From Streptomyces sioyaensis (GTDB taxonomy: Bacteria > Actinomycetota > Actinomycetes > Streptomycetales > Streptomycetaceae), in NCBI RefSeq assembly GCF_004122735.1, contig NZ_SDIF01000023.1, positions 28,302-92,301 on the forward strand: a stretch of DNA of 64,000 nt. Reading direction: 5' to 3'. This document shows positions 55,653 through 64,000 of this stretch, in pieces. A model generated the notes under the pieces. The model was not told the origin of the DNA. It did not search any database and saw nothing but the letters and a program-made list of their open reading frames with translations. Every line of letters begins with the position of its first letter. Position 1 is the first letter of the stretch. The position numbers and the translations under genes are program-made.

Positions 55653-57146
55653 TCAGCCGTTCTCCTTCGGGGCGGGAATCCATTCGCTGCCGCCCAGCGG
55701 GTAGTCGTACTGCGGCCGGCCGGCCATCCCACTGGTGTGGAACGGCTCCCCGTTGTCGTCGATCCGGAGCGTGCCGTGCCGGTTCCCGCTGGACCACTCC
55801 AGCTCCATGTACCAGCGCACGTCGCGGGATCCGGCCCGCGCGACGACCTTGAAGACCTCGGGGTCCCGCTCGCTCACCTTGTACGGGAAGTCCCGCTGTC
55901 CGTTCTGCGGAGCGATCCGTGGCTGCGCCGCGTCCAGGGAGACCCCGAACACCTTGGGTGTGATGCCGCCGCCACAGCCCACGCCCATGCTGTAGGCGTT
56001 CCACGCGGGTGGCGCCGAGCTTCCCACCACTCGCACCCTCAGGGCATGCAGTACCACGGTCTCGTCACCCGCACCCTGCACCGACACCTGAACCAGCTGA
56101 CTGTCCGCCGAGACCGCGCCCAGCGCCGAGATCCAGCCCCGGGCGTGCTGTTCCGCGGGCGGCGGTGGCATCTCGCCCGGGTCCCGGTCGACCAAGTACC
56201 GCTGGCTGCACGGGTCCTCCCAGCTGTACGGGCGGACATCCACGCTCACCGGGAGCCCGGCCCGATCGGCCGTGCCCGAATCGGGCGCCCGGTCGCCGGC
56301 TCCGCCGGGCCCCTTGCCGCCGGCCGCCTTACCGTCCGGCGTACGGGACGAGGACGAGGACGGGGACGGCGACGGACGCGTGCCGCCCGCGGCTGGCGGC
56401 TTCGCGGACGCCGACCGGCCGCCCCCGGCCTTCGTCGGCTTGCTGCCGCGCTCCGTGGTCGTGGCCGACCCGGCTGCCGCCTTGCGGCCGTCGCCACCGC
56501 CTAAGGCGAGTCCGACGGCCAGCGCGGCGGACGCGGCCACGGCGGCCGCGGCGATCCCGGCGGCCAGCACGATCCGCCGCCGGCCACCGGCGGGCGCCAC
56601 CTGGGGCACGGACCGACCCTCGGAGGCGGGCGCGGCGACGGGGGCCGTGGGTGGCGCGGTACTGAGATCTGACCTGACCTCAGTTTCGGCCTCTGGCCCG
56701 GACTTGGCCCCAGCCCCGCATTCCGGCTCGGCCCCGGGCGTCGTCACGGCCCTGGACTCGGCCCCAGGCGTCGTCACGGCCCCGGACTCGGCCCCCGTCT
56801 CCGTCACAGCCCCGGACTCGCCATCCCCCTTCCCACCCACCGCGCCGGAGACCGCCGCCGCGCCGCCGCCCCCTTGCTTGCGGTCCCGCTCCCGCCGGCG
56901 TGCCTCATCCGCCAGGATCCAGCGCCGGTGCAGCTCCACCAGCTCGTCCGGCGTCGCCCGGCACAGCCGTGCGAGCCGCTCAAGCGGTGCGTACTCCGTC
57001 GGTACCGCGTCGCCGTTGCAGTAGCGGTGCAACGTCGATGTGCTCATGTGCAGCCGTTTCGCGAGCACCCCGTAGCTGTACCCGGAGCGGTCCTTCCACT
57101 CCTTCAGCAGCGCCGCGACCCCAGCAGCTTCCTCAGCCGCCCCCAC
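55653..57146 (-). CDS. XRE-type helix-turn-helix membrane protein
   Basis: A 497-aa protein. I chose the GTG at 57146 because GGGAGGGAG lies 6-8 bases upstream. The N-terminal 75 residues are a Cro/CI helix-turn-helix (LKEWKDRSGYSYGVLAKRLHMSTSTLHRYCNG). A long Ala/Gly/Glu/Pro-rich linker follows, with one transmembrane helix near 190-215 (IVLAAGIAAAAVAASAALAV), a second low-complexity stretch, and a C-terminal extracytoplasmic domain ending in PQYDYPLGGSEWIPAP. This cytoplasmic-HTH plus exported-domain layout is common in Streptomyces and suggests a one-component regulator; the signal and targets are unknown. Confidence 0.85.
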   Translation of the reverse strand: MGAAEEAAGVAALLKEWKDRSGYSYGVLAKRLHMSTSTLHRYCNGDAVPTEYAPLERLARLCRATPDELVELHRRWILADEARRRERDRKQGGGGAAAVSGAVGGKGDGESGAVTETGAESGAVTTPGAESRAVTTPGAEPECGAGAKSGPEAETEVRSDLSTAPPTAPVAAPASEGRSVPQVAPAGGRRRIVLAAGIAAAAVAASAALAVGLALGGGDGRKAAAGSATTTERGSKPTKAGGGRSASAKPPAAGGTRPSPSPSSSSSRTPDGKAAGGKGPGGAGDRAPDSGTADRAGLPVSVDVRPYSWEDPCSQRYLVDRDPGEMPPPPAEQHARGWISALGAVSADSQLVQVSVQGAGDETVVLHALRVRVVGSSAPPAWNAYSMGVGCGGGITPKVFGVSLDAAQPRIAPQNGQRDFPYKVSERDPEVFKVVARAGSRDVRWYMELEWSSGNRHGTLRIDDNGEPFHTSGMAGRPQYDYPLGGSEWIPAPKENG

Positions 57147-57463
57147 TGTTACTCCCTCCCCGCCCGCGCGCACCGCACTCGTGCAGTCCACCGAGCACGT
57201 CCGCTCCCACCGCCCCGACAACGCCGATGCCCCCGCCGCCTCCCGGATTCTCCGGATGGCCGGTCTGCCGGTGACCGTGTGGATCCCCGGTGGTCTGCGT
57301 CGCCCCGTACGTGAGTGTCATGATCGCACCGATCCGCCCGGCCGCCGACCTGGCCCAGGGCGCGTCGTTCGGATCATGGTGCCCGGCACTCCGGACGGCA
57401 GCGTCTACGCGAGCGGCAGGGCGCTCTCCTCCTGCCCGTCGGACGCTGGTGCGCATTCGTCTG
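57147..57463. other. Intergenic region, no clear gene
   Basis: About 317 bp upstream of the XRE-type gene and downstream of the binding-protein gene. No frame shows domain content. It should hold the XRE-gene promoter. Confidence 0.4.
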
Positions 57464-58447
57464 TCAGCCTTCCCGGATGAAGCCCTCCCGCACCAGCCAG
57501 TCCTTCGCCACCTCGTGCGGGTCCTCCCCGTCCACGTCCACCCGCGCGTTCAGGCGCTGGGCCTCCGCCCCCGTCAGCCGCTTGGTGATCGGGGTGAGGA
57601 GGTCGGCGATGGCGGGGTACTTCCTCATGGTGGCGCTGTTCATCTCGGGTGCCGCGTTGTAGTTGGGGAAGAAGTGCCGGTCGTCCTCCAGCACCTTCAG
57701 TTTGAGTTCGGGGATGCGGCCGTCGGTGGTGGCCGCCACGCCGAGGGCGCAGGCCGCGCCCTCGGCGACCTGGGCGTAGACGACGCCGTCGTCCATCTTT
57801 TTGAAGTTCCCGCGCCGGAGGGCGAATCCGTACGTCTTCGCCACGCCCGGCAGGCCGTCCTCGCGCACCGAGAACTCGCTTCCGCCGCAGATCGTCGCCG
57901 CGCCCGGGTCTTTCTTCGTCAGACGTGCCACGTCGGAGAGTGTGCGCAGCCGGTACTTCTGCGCATTCGCCTGGTTCGCGACCAGCGCGTAGGTGTTGTT
58001 GAGCGGGGCGGCGGACAGCCAGGTGATGCCGTTGCGGCGGTCCTCCTCGCGTACTGCCTCCCACTGCTCGTGCGGGTCGACGACCCGCTTGGTGTGACCG
58101 AGGTAGGTGATCCAGGCCGTGCCGGTGTACTCGTACATCCCGTCCGCCGCACCGGACTTGACCGCCTCGCGGGCACCGATCGAGCCCTGGATGTTCGTCC
58201 GGTCCAGGACTTCCGCGCCGGCCGCTTTGAAGACCAGCCCCATGATCTGGCCCAGGATGATCTGCTCGGTGAACTCCTTTGAGGTCACGGTCAGTTGGGC
58301 GCCCTCCAGCGGTCGCCCCTTCCCGATGGAGCCGGGCCGCACCGAGTCCGCCAGCGGGCTGCCGCTGGTCAGTCCGCAGCCGCTCAGCCCTGCGGCGGCG
58401 AGCAGCAGGGCGCCCGCGACGGCCGTCCGTACCCGGGCCGGGCGCAT
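57464..58447 (-). CDS. Glycine-betaine/quaternary-amine ABC transporter substrate-binding lipoprotein (orphaned)
   Basis: A 327-aa lipoprotein with signal peptide and lipobox LSGC near residue 20. The mature part matches the OpuAC/ProX-type binding fold: VTSKEFTEQIILGQIMGLVFKAAG-like opening, GSIGAREAVKSGAADGMYEYTGTAW, NNTYALVANQANA and VREDGLPG. Family members deliver betaine, choline or related osmolytes to an ABC importer. Its ATG overlaps the stop of the preceding frame (TGATG), the usual permease-to-binding-protein coupling, but that preceding frame is only a collapsed remnant. No intact permease or ATPase is nearby, so the protein is probably an orphan unless it uses another importer. 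Confidence 0.85.
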   Translation of the reverse strand: MRPARVRTAVAGALLLAAAGLSGCGLTSGSPLADSVRPGSIGKGRPLEGAQLTVTSKEFTEQIILGQIMGLVFKAAGAEVLDRTNIQGSIGAREAVKSGAADGMYEYTGTAWITYLGHTKRVVDPHEQWEAVREEDRRNGITWLSAAPLNNTYALVANQANAQKYRLRTLSDVARLTKKDPGAATICGGSEFSVREDGLPGVAKTYGFALRRGNFKKMDDGVVYAQVAEGAACALGVAATTDGRIPELKLKVLEDDRHFFPNYNAAPEMNSATMRKYPAIADLLTPITKRLTGAEAQRLNARVDVDGEDPHEVAKDWLVREGFIREG

Positions 58448-58740
58448 CAGTCCACCTCCAGGCCGCGTGGGCGTAGCGGCAACTCGACAAGTGTCCCCAG
58501 CCAGTCCGTGATCAGCGCCAGGGCGACCGTCAGTACGGAGCCGAGCACCAGCACCGGCATGCGCTGGTCGGTGATGCCGGAGGGGACCCGGCCCCGCACC
58601 TTCGCGCGGGGCCGGCCGGCCGTCTTCGGTACGAGCCCGATGTTCGCGGTGACGGTCATGTGCGGGAAGACGGCGCTGGTGTGCTGACAGGCGCCCAGCA
58701 GCTGCTGGCAGCGGGTACCCAGGTACTCCCAGAAGGTCAC
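58447..58740 (-). pseudogene. Mosaic remnant of a betaine-type ABC transporter (permease/ATPase/permease)
   Basis: This 97-codon frame joins three unrelated pieces in frame. Residues 1-25 (TFWEYLGTRCQQLL...) are the N-terminus of an OpuB-type permease. Residues about 26-52 (PHMTVTANIGLVPK...) are the segment after the Q-loop of the cognate ATPase. Residues about 53-97 (DQRMPVLVLGSVLTVALALITDWLGTLVE) are the C-terminus of the second permease. Most of an ATPase-permease-permease operon has therefore been lost by internal deletions, leaving a chimera that cannot transport. Confidence 0.75.
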
Positions 58741-58813
58741 TTCTCGGTCCCTCCCTCAAGGCAGGTCCTCCAGCGGTCAGCGGTCCATACGGCGCCTGCC
58801 GTGACGCATGGCG

Positions 58814-58963
58814 CACCAGTGGAGTGATCCGGAGCGGCACCGGATTCTCCAACGTGATCACCGTCGAAGCCCGCACGATGCCATCGAATCCCACCATCCG
58901 GTCGATCACGCGCTGCAAGTCGGCATTCGAGCGTGCCACCAAATGGCACAGCATGTCACCACC
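58814..58963 (-). pseudogene. Fragment of an Lrp/AsnC-family regulator
   Basis: About 50 codons (GDMLCHLVARSNADLQRVIDR... to ...ENPVPLRITPLV) match the C-terminal RAM/effector domain of Lrp/AsnC regulators. The helix-turn-helix part is absent and the homology stops abruptly at both ends. It lies directly upstream of the transporter remnant, so one deteriorating locus is likely. Confidence 0.65.
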
Positions 58964-59165
58964 CCGCCAGTGGCGAGGAGTCACTTGGGCCGCGCCCGAC
59001 GGGAGCCGCATCACCGGCTCAGCAGACTCGCGCTGCTCGCCGACCGCTGCCCCACCCGGGCATCCGACATGACTCCCCCGGTGGTGACGGGACGGTACCG
59101 GGTCGGAGGGATTCCCGGTGTCCGTGACACGTCGTTTGACACGGATGACGGCGTCGCGGCCGCAC

Positions 59166-59318
59166 TCAGGGGCGGGCCGTCCAGTATCGCTTCAACACCT
59201 CCAGTTGGAGGGAGCATTCCAGGGAGGTGACTTCCTCGCTGCCCTCGAAACCGCCGGTGAGGAAGTCGGCGAGGTGTTCCTCGTCGCGGAAGACCCCTCC
59301 GTAGGTGAAGACCGAAGC
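59166..59318 (-). pseudogene. C-terminal fragment of an unidentified protein
   Basis: A frame ending at TGA (59166-59168) encodes about 50 residues with good coding bias and no start: VFTYGGVFRDEEHLADFLTG, then SLECSLQLEVLKRYWTARP. It begins just past the stop of the alpha/beta hydrolase. I do not recognise the family. Third positions are almost all G or C, unlike random frames, so it is probably a gene remnant. Confidence 0.4.
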
Positions 59319-59329
59319 TGCTGCGGGAG

Positions 59330-60742
59330 TCAGCTGCCTGACAGCTTCTCCTGCAGCCAGTCGAAGACGACCTCGCAGTGCTGCTGCGGGGCCATCGGGG
59401 AGCAGTGCAGCTGCGCACCGGTGGCCGCGGTGAGCTTCACGTAGTCCTTGGGAGCCGTCAGTTTGGCGTACATCTGCCGTGGCTGCCCCGGATAGAACTG
59501 CTCGTCGTCATAGTCGAGCACCAGCGTGGGCATATTGATGCGGCCCACCACATCCGTGATGTCCAGCGAGGTGATGAGTGTGGCGGGGGTGTAGAAGTCG
59601 GTGAACATCTTGCCCTCGCGGGCCGCGAGCATCGCCGGCACGGAGAAGGGCTCGATGCGCTTCTTCATCGTGGCGGCCGCGGACGGCGGCAGCTCGGGGA
59701 CGACCTCCTTGTTCCAGATGGTGTTGGTCTTCTCCTTGTCCGGGGTGAGGATCTGCCGGATCTCCGGAGGAAAGCCGAGCCAGGGCGAGAGCACGCCGGG
59801 CATCGCCACCAGAGCGGCGATCCTGGTCTCGAAGGCCGCGGCCCGGGGGGCCAGATTCCCGCCCATGCTCAGCCCGGTCAGGGCGATCTTCCTGGTGTCC
59901 ACATCCGAGCGGGCGGACAGCCAGTCGACGAGCGGGGTGACGACGGTTTCCCAGCGTGGCGTGAAGACCACCTGGTCGACGAAGAGCAACTGGCCCTGGC
60001 CGGGCCCGTCGTACACCAGGGCGTTCCAGCCGCGCTGCAGAGCCGCCTGGACGCCGTAGGTCCACATGTCGACGTTCTGCCCGTCGCTGCCGTTCGTCAG
60101 GATCACGGTGGGGCGCCGCGCGCGGGAGTCGTCCGGACGGAAGAACCACACGGGCAGCGGGGTCTTCCCATACGGGATGCGCGCCGTCACCGGTGCCGGG
60201 TCGCACCGCTCGCAGAACGTGTCCCAGGCGCCGCGCCCCGCCTTGTACAGCTGCTCCTCGCTGTCAGGGGTGTCGGAGCCGAGGACGAAGAACAGCCCCT
60301 GGGCGTAGTACTGCGCGGCCCGCAGCGCACGGAACCGTGTGGTCTGCGTGCCGGGCTTTCCGCTCCGGGGCGGCTCCCTCAGCTGGTCACCGAGTTTCTT
60401 GAAGGTCTCGGTGTACGTCTGCGCGGAGAGGCCGGCCTTGTTGATCGTGTTCACGGCGGTGAGTACCTCGCCCACCTCAGCGGCGCCGTACCCGGACGCG
60501 CCGAGCGCGAGGAGCCCGTTGAAGTTGAAGCCGGGTTCCTTGAAGAGCGTCATCGCGCCGGGCGTGGGGCCGCTCACGGATGCGGAGGCCCATGCCGTGC
60601 GCGTGGGCGTGGGATCCGCCGCGGACGAGGCGCCCGACGCGGTGCACCCGGCAGTCAGCACGGCCCCCGCCCCACCGATGAGCCCGGCCACCGTGGTGCG
60701 GCGGGTGGGGCCGGATACGTGATCGCCCGAGGCGTAGGTCAT
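59330..60742 (-). CDS. Exported alpha/beta hydrolase (lipoprotein)
   Basis: A 470-aa protein. The ATG at 60742 puts a twin-Arg (PTRRTT) and hydrophobic segment with lipobox LTAGC at residues about 10-33. A helical region follows, then an alpha/beta-hydrolase core with VILTNGSDGQ, YDGPGQGQ, nucleophile elbow GLSMGG, an Asp region (VLDYDDEQF) and a late His (GAQLHCSPMAPQQHCEVV). It resembles the DUF1100/FrsA-like and dipeptidyl-peptidase-like hydrolases of Streptomyces. The substrate cannot be told. Confidence 0.87.
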   Translation of the reverse strand: MTYASGDHVSGPTRRTTVAGLIGGAGAVLTAGCTASGASSAADPTPTRTAWASASVSGPTPGAMTLFKEPGFNFNGLLALGASGYGAAEVGEVLTAVNTINKAGLSAQTYTETFKKLGDQLREPPRSGKPGTQTTRFRALRAAQYYAQGLFFVLGSDTPDSEEQLYKAGRGAWDTFCERCDPAPVTARIPYGKTPLPVWFFRPDDSRARRPTVILTNGSDGQNVDMWTYGVQAALQRGWNALVYDGPGQGQLLFVDQVVFTPRWETVVTPLVDWLSARSDVDTRKIALTGLSMGGNLAPRAAAFETRIAALVAMPGVLSPWLGFPPEIRQILTPDKEKTNTIWNKEVVPELPPSAAATMKKRIEPFSVPAMLAAREGKMFTDFYTPATLITSLDITDVVGRINMPTLVLDYDDEQFYPGQPRQMYAKLTAPKDYVKLTAATGAQLHCSPMAPQQHCEVVFDWLQEKLSGS

Positions 60743-60836
60743 ACCGAGTGAACGTACGAGCCGCGCCCCTGGGCACCTCGCTCCGACACCCGTCGTTCCC
60801 CCGAACGGCACTTCACGCCGGGCCTGTCCGCGTGGC

Positions 60837-60865
60837 CAGTAGCCCCCGGGGCCCGAGGGCTACTG
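60837..60865. terminator. Hairpin terminator downstream of the AhpD-like gene
   Basis: CAGTAGCCC pairs with GGGCTACTG across an 11-nt GC-rich loop that can pair further. It lies 44 bp beyond the stop of the AhpD-like gene on the minus strand. There is no T-tract. Confidence 0.6.
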
Positions 60866-60908
60866 CCGTACGCGGAACGGCCTCCGACCCCGGGCCGGCT
60901 ACGCCTCG

Positions 60909-61382
60909 TTATCCGAACTGGCCGGGCTGGTAGTCGCCGGCGGGCTGCTGGACGATGACGTTCGCGCGGTTGAAGGCGTTGATGACGGCGATGAGGGACA
61001 CCAGGGCGGCGAGCTGCTCCTCGTCGTAGTGCTTGGCGGCGTTCGCCCAGGCCTCGTCCGTGACGCCACCGGCCGCGTCGGCAAGGCGGGTGCCCTGCTC
61101 CGTCAGCTCCAGCGCCGCGCGCTCGGCCTCGGTGAAGACCGTGGCCTCCCGCCACGCCGCGACCAGGTTGAGGCGCAGCGAGGTCTCACCGGCGGCAGCG
61201 GCGTCCTTGGTGTGCATGTCCAGGCAGCCACCGCACCCGTTGATCTGACTCGCGCGGATCTTCACCAGCTCCTGCGTCGCGCCCGGCAGCGACGAGTCGA
61301 CGAGCACCTGATTCGCCGCGATGATGTGCTTCCAGAGCTTGCCTGCGAGCGGGCTCTCGAACAGGTTCAAACGGGCACCCAT
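60909..61382 (-). CDS. AhpD-like / carboxymuconolactone decarboxylase family alkylhydroperoxidase
   Basis: A 157-aa protein with the CMD/AhpD signature: VKIRASQINGCGGCLDMHTKDA contains the CxxC...H redox triad (split here as CGGC and DMH). Members reduce peroxides or act on gamma-carboxymuconolactone; the CxxC pair and the YciW-like length favour the peroxidase-like type. The start is the ATG at 61382, with GGAGGAG seven bases upstream. It stands alone, followed by a hairpin. Confidence 0.9.
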   Translation of the reverse strand: MGARLNLFESPLAGKLWKHIIAANQVLVDSSLPGATQELVKIRASQINGCGGCLDMHTKDAAAAGETSLRLNLVAAWREATVFTEAERAALELTEQGTRLADAAGGVTDEAWANAAKHYDEEQLAALVSLIAVINAFNRANVIVQQPAGDYQPGQFG

Positions 61383-61539
61383 GGTCAACTCCTCCATCGT
61401 GATCGATGCCTACACCGAGAGGACGAAACCGCTCGGCACGCTGTGACATGAACGAACGTGGCCTGCGTCTCCCCTGGCGCACAGCGGCAGGAGCCACCAA
61501 CGACGAGGTTCAGCTACATGGCCCAGGGGGACACCCCCC

Positions 61540-62190
61540 CTAGGCACTGAACCCCCGTGTGGTCGCACGCAAGCGCTTGCCCCGCTTGCCGATCACGAAC
61601 CTGACCGGGATCAGCACCGCCCACCACAGCATCGCCCCCGTCGGTGAGACGAAGGCGAGCGGTACGGCGACGGCGAAGACCAGCACGGTCGACACAAGGT
61701 CGGCCACGTCGTTGCGCACGATGGGGTCGGGCATGGCCGCGCTCGACAGCCATGGGCGCTTCCACAGCACCACCGTGAGCGCGAGCTGGGTGGCCCCCAT
61801 GGCTGCGACGGCGCCGGAGTAGATGGCCACGGACTGCGGCAGGTACGCGTACTCGGCCAGCAGGGTGGTGGGGAAGGGCATCAGGGCGACCAGCCCCAGG
61901 CCCAGCAGCACGAGCCGGACGACCGTCCCGTCCACGTCCCGCACGGACTGGAAGAGCTGGTAATGGCCCCGCCAGAATGCCGCGATGACCAGCACGCTGA
62001 GGGCGTAGGCCCACACTTTGGGCATCACATCGCTCAGCGCCCGCGCGAAACCGTCGGGGTCCAGCCCTGCCGGCAGCGCGATGTCCAGCGCCAGCAGCGT
62101 CATCGCGATGGCGAACACTCCGTCGGACAACGCGAGGAGTCGGACTGCGCTCCCCTCGTCGTCCCGTACTCTCCGGCCACCGTTCACCAC
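61540..62190 (-). CDS. TMEM175 (DUF1211) family potassium-channel-like membrane protein
   Basis: A 216-aa protein with the family signature in its first helix: RLLALSDGVFAIAMTLLAL. Its invariant Arg, Ser-Asp-Gly and Phe residues line the bacterial TMEM175 pore. Six hydrophobic segments can be counted. Bacterial members are K+-permeable channels. The neighbour genes do not add information. Confidence 0.9.
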   Translation of the reverse strand: MVNGGRRVRDDEGSAVRLLALSDGVFAIAMTLLALDIALPAGLDPDGFARALSDVMPKVWAYALSVLVIAAFWRGHYQLFQSVRDVDGTVVRLVLLGLGLVALMPFPTTLLAEYAYLPQSVAIYSGAVAAMGATQLALTVVLWKRPWLSSAAMPDPIVRNDVADLVSTVLVFAVAVPLAFVSPTGAMLWWAVLIPVRFVIGKRGKRLRATTRGFSA

Positions 62191-62572
62191 GCCACTCTAG
62201 GATCACCTGCCCCGGAATATCCCGATTGGTCCCGTGTACGTGTTGAGCCGTCCGCCGGGCTTCGCAAGCCGGTCGGGGGAGTCGAGTGCGGCTCGCATGT
62301 CTCGACGGCTTTTGCCGCTCGGCCCGCGCAGTCCCCGCTCGCCGCCGTGGAACCGTCCTCGTTGAGCGGACCCGCACCGGCGAGGAAAATGAGCCGAGAC
62401 CCGGCGGCGCCGTGGCTGCGTAGGCATACTCGGCGACGTCGGACAGGGAATCGGAGCGAAGCGCAGTGAGGGCACGGGCCACGGTCGTTTCGGCCCCATC
62501 CCGTCGTCATGAAGCTCAGTCGTCCTGTCAGGCCGCCGAGGAGTACGACCACCTTCCCGGAGGAGTGGGCAC
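62191..62572. other. Divergent intergenic region upstream of the LysR and channel genes
   Basis: About 380 bp between the TMEM175-type gene (minus) and the LysR gene (plus). No convincing ORF is present. It should hold both promoters and, if the LysR regulator is autoregulated, its T-N11-A sites, which I could not single out. Confidence 0.4.
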
Positions 62573-63610
62573 ATGGAGCTGGAGCTTCGGCACCTGAGGG
62601 TGCTGTGTGCGATCGCCGACGCCGGGAGTGTGGGACGGGCGGCATCGGAGCTGGGCTACTCGCAGCCTGCGATGAGCACCCAACTCCGGCGCATCGAGCG
62701 GCACTTCGGGAAGCCGCTGTTCGAGCGGAACATATCGGGTGTCGAGCTGACCCAGTACGGCGCGGGGGTCCTGGCGCAGGCCCGTGACGTCCTGGCCCGC
62801 GCGGATGCCATAGGGCGCGACCCGGCCGAGAGCGTCGCGCGTACGCGCCGGCCGCTCCGCCTGGCCGCGACCAACTCTCCGGTCCTGTCCGGCATGGTCG
62901 TCCGGCTCCGGAGCCGACTGCCTGACCTCGCGCTCACGGTGAGCAGCGTGTATCCGTCCTCGGAGATCGTCCAACTCCTGGAGGACGGCGAGGTGGACGC
63001 CGCGATCGCTGCCGACTATCCCGGGCTGGAGCTGTGGCACTCGGCCGCCGTCGCGCATCGCGGGATCGTCACCGAACCGTCCTTCGTCGCCCTGCCGTCG
63101 AATCACCGGCTCAAACACTGCCTGGAGGTCGGGCTCGCGGATCTGGCCGACGATGCCTGGTTCGTCACTCCGGACGACGGGGCCGGCTGGCCTGGGGTGT
63201 TCTACGCGGCCTGCGAGTCGGCCGGTTTCACCCCGGCGGCGGTGCACGAATTCCTCGGCGACCAGCTGCAGTTGCAGAACATGATCGCGGAGGGGCTCGG
63301 GGTCTCCATCGTGCAGGCGACGCTTCGTCCGGTCCCCGGCGTCCTCATCAAACCGCTGACCGGCACACCGCTGTGGTGCCGTTACGTACTGGCCTGGCGT
63401 CGTGCGAGCCTCGCCGACGAGATCGCGGACATGCTCGCCGGCTCCGCCACCGCGGCGTACCGCGCGCTCATCGCACAGTCGCCGCACCTGCGGAGATGGG
63501 CCTCGCGGACCTGGAGCGTGGCCGGGCCGCAGGTCGCGGTCCGGCCCGACCGGGCGCCCTTGCGGCACCGTCGGGGACCGGCCAACGGCGAGGAAACGGC
63601 GGACCGTTGA
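62573..63610 (+). CDS. LysR-family transcriptional regulator
   Basis: A 345-aa protein. Residues 1-62 are the LysR winged helix (ELRHLRVLCAIADAGSVGRAASELGYSQPAMSTQLRRIE, then LFERN). A two-lobe periplasmic-binding-protein-like effector domain extends to about 300. A basic proline-rich tail of about 35 residues follows the usual end of the family. GGAGG lies before the ATG. Target genes are not evident; the divergent channel gene is one candidate. Confidence 0.9.
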   Translation: MELELRHLRVLCAIADAGSVGRAASELGYSQPAMSTQLRRIERHFGKPLFERNISGVELTQYGAGVLAQARDVLARADAIGRDPAESVARTRRPLRLAATNSPVLSGMVVRLRSRLPDLALTVSSVYPSSEIVQLLEDGEVDAAIAADYPGLELWHSAAVAHRGIVTEPSFVALPSNHRLKHCLEVGLADLADDAWFVTPDDGAGWPGVFYAACESAGFTPAAVHEFLGDQLQLQNMIAEGLGVSIVQATLRPVPGVLIKPLTGTPLWCRYVLAWRRASLADEIADMLAGSATAAYRALIAQSPHLRRWASRTWSVAGPQVAVRPDRAPLRHRRGPANGEETADR

Positions 63611-63614
63611 CGAT

Positions 63615-63678
63615 GCCCCGCGGGATGATGCCGTCGCGACGCTGACGCCCCGCGGGATGATGCCGTCGCGACGCTGAC
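63615..63678 (+). repeat. Two exact 32-bp tandem repeats plus a degenerate third copy
   Basis: A 32-bp unit beginning GCCCCGCGGGATGATGCC and ending GACGCTGAC occurs at 63615-63646 and again at 63647-63678, identical. A degraded third copy (GCCTGGCGGGAGG...GACGTTGAC) continues to about 63710. It starts 5 bp after the LysR stop. Confidence 0.85.
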
Positions 63679-63851
63679 GCCTGGCGGGAGGACCCGCCGG
63701 GACGTTGACGCCTCGCCGGACGTTATGGCGGGTCAGCCCAATGTGCTATGTCACACCTCATTGTCGGCGGGTGGTGTGCGCTGAGAAGGTGCCGCACACG
63801 CCTCATACGGTTTCCCGAGGCGCATCTGTTTCCCCCCACGAAGGAGCAGGG

Positions 63852-64000
63852 ATGCGCTACCGCTTCACCTGGCCCAGATGTGTGGTCGACGGTCTGACCG
63901 CCGTCGCGACGGTCGCCTGCCTGGCGACGCCGGCGACGGCCACACCCCACCCGATGGCCGTCGCCAAAGCCGTGCCCGGACCCCCCACCGCCTCCCACCC
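63852..64000 (+). CDS. Secreted protein, N-terminal part only (runs off right edge)
   Basis: An ATG at 63852 with AAGGAG six bases upstream opens a frame that stays open to the window end. The first ~32 residues form a Sec signal peptide (basic MRYRFTWPR, hydrophobic core, ATPATA cleavage region). Only about 17 mature residues are visible, so the product cannot be named. Confidence 0.7.
   Translation, partial: MRYRFTWPRCVVDGLTAVATVACLATPATATPHPMAVAKAVPGPPTASH

Overview
The DNA is very GC-rich and looks like a Streptomyces chromosome. Supporting signs are a chaplin surface protein, an AfsR/SARP-type activator carrying a TTA (bldA-type) codon, Tat and lipoprotein exports, strong third-position G/C bias and U-tract-less hairpin terminators.

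Positions 1-40703, read on the minus strand from right to left, hold most of a trans-acyltransferase (AT-less) type I polyketide synthase cluster. The order of transcription is: a 20-codon leader ORF, a malonyl-AT/thioesterase didomain protein, a discrete ACP, an asparagine-synthetase-like amidotransferase, and three modular PKS proteins of 3170 aa, 8025 aa and >1031 aa (the last runs off the left edge). None of the PKS modules contains an AT domain. A dedicated amidotransferase, a free ACP and a first PKS of order KS-DH-KR-ACP / KS-(DH-like B)-ACP / KS is the known signature of glutarimide polyketides (cycloheximide, streptimidone, lactimidomycin and iso-migrastatin type). In that pathway malonyl-ACP is amidated, extended, dehydrated, then branched by vinylogous Michael addition and closed to a glutarimide ring. 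The downstream modules are KS//KR-ACP, KS-ACP, KS-DH-KR-MT-ACP, KS-KR-MT-ACP, KS-ACP, KS-DH-KR-ACP(dead)-ACP, KS-DH//ACP and KS-DH. I cannot match this order to a glutarimide product that I know. Ten KS domains are visible; the release domain and tailoring genes must lie left of the window.

Positions 40704-44631 hold a divergent control region with CTTGCCG heptamer repeats, then a 1214-aa SARP-AAA regulator on the plus strand, the likely pathway activator.

Positions 44632-64000 look like ordinary chromosome with some decay. They carry a small secreted protein, a three-gene redox/second-messenger signalling operon (response regulator-TrxR fusion, cNMP-binding histidine kinase, UBP zinc finger) joined by ATGA overlaps, a GH35 beta-galactosidase, an RmlD-type pseudogene, a chaplin with a histidine-rich tail, DUF4331 and DUF4232 proteins, and an XRE membrane regulator. 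An orphan compatible-solute binding protein follows, next to the collapsed remains of its ABC transporter and an Lrp regulator. The end holds an alpha/beta hydrolase, an AhpD-like protein, a TMEM175-type channel, a LysR regulator, a 32-bp tandem repeat and the start of one secreted protein.
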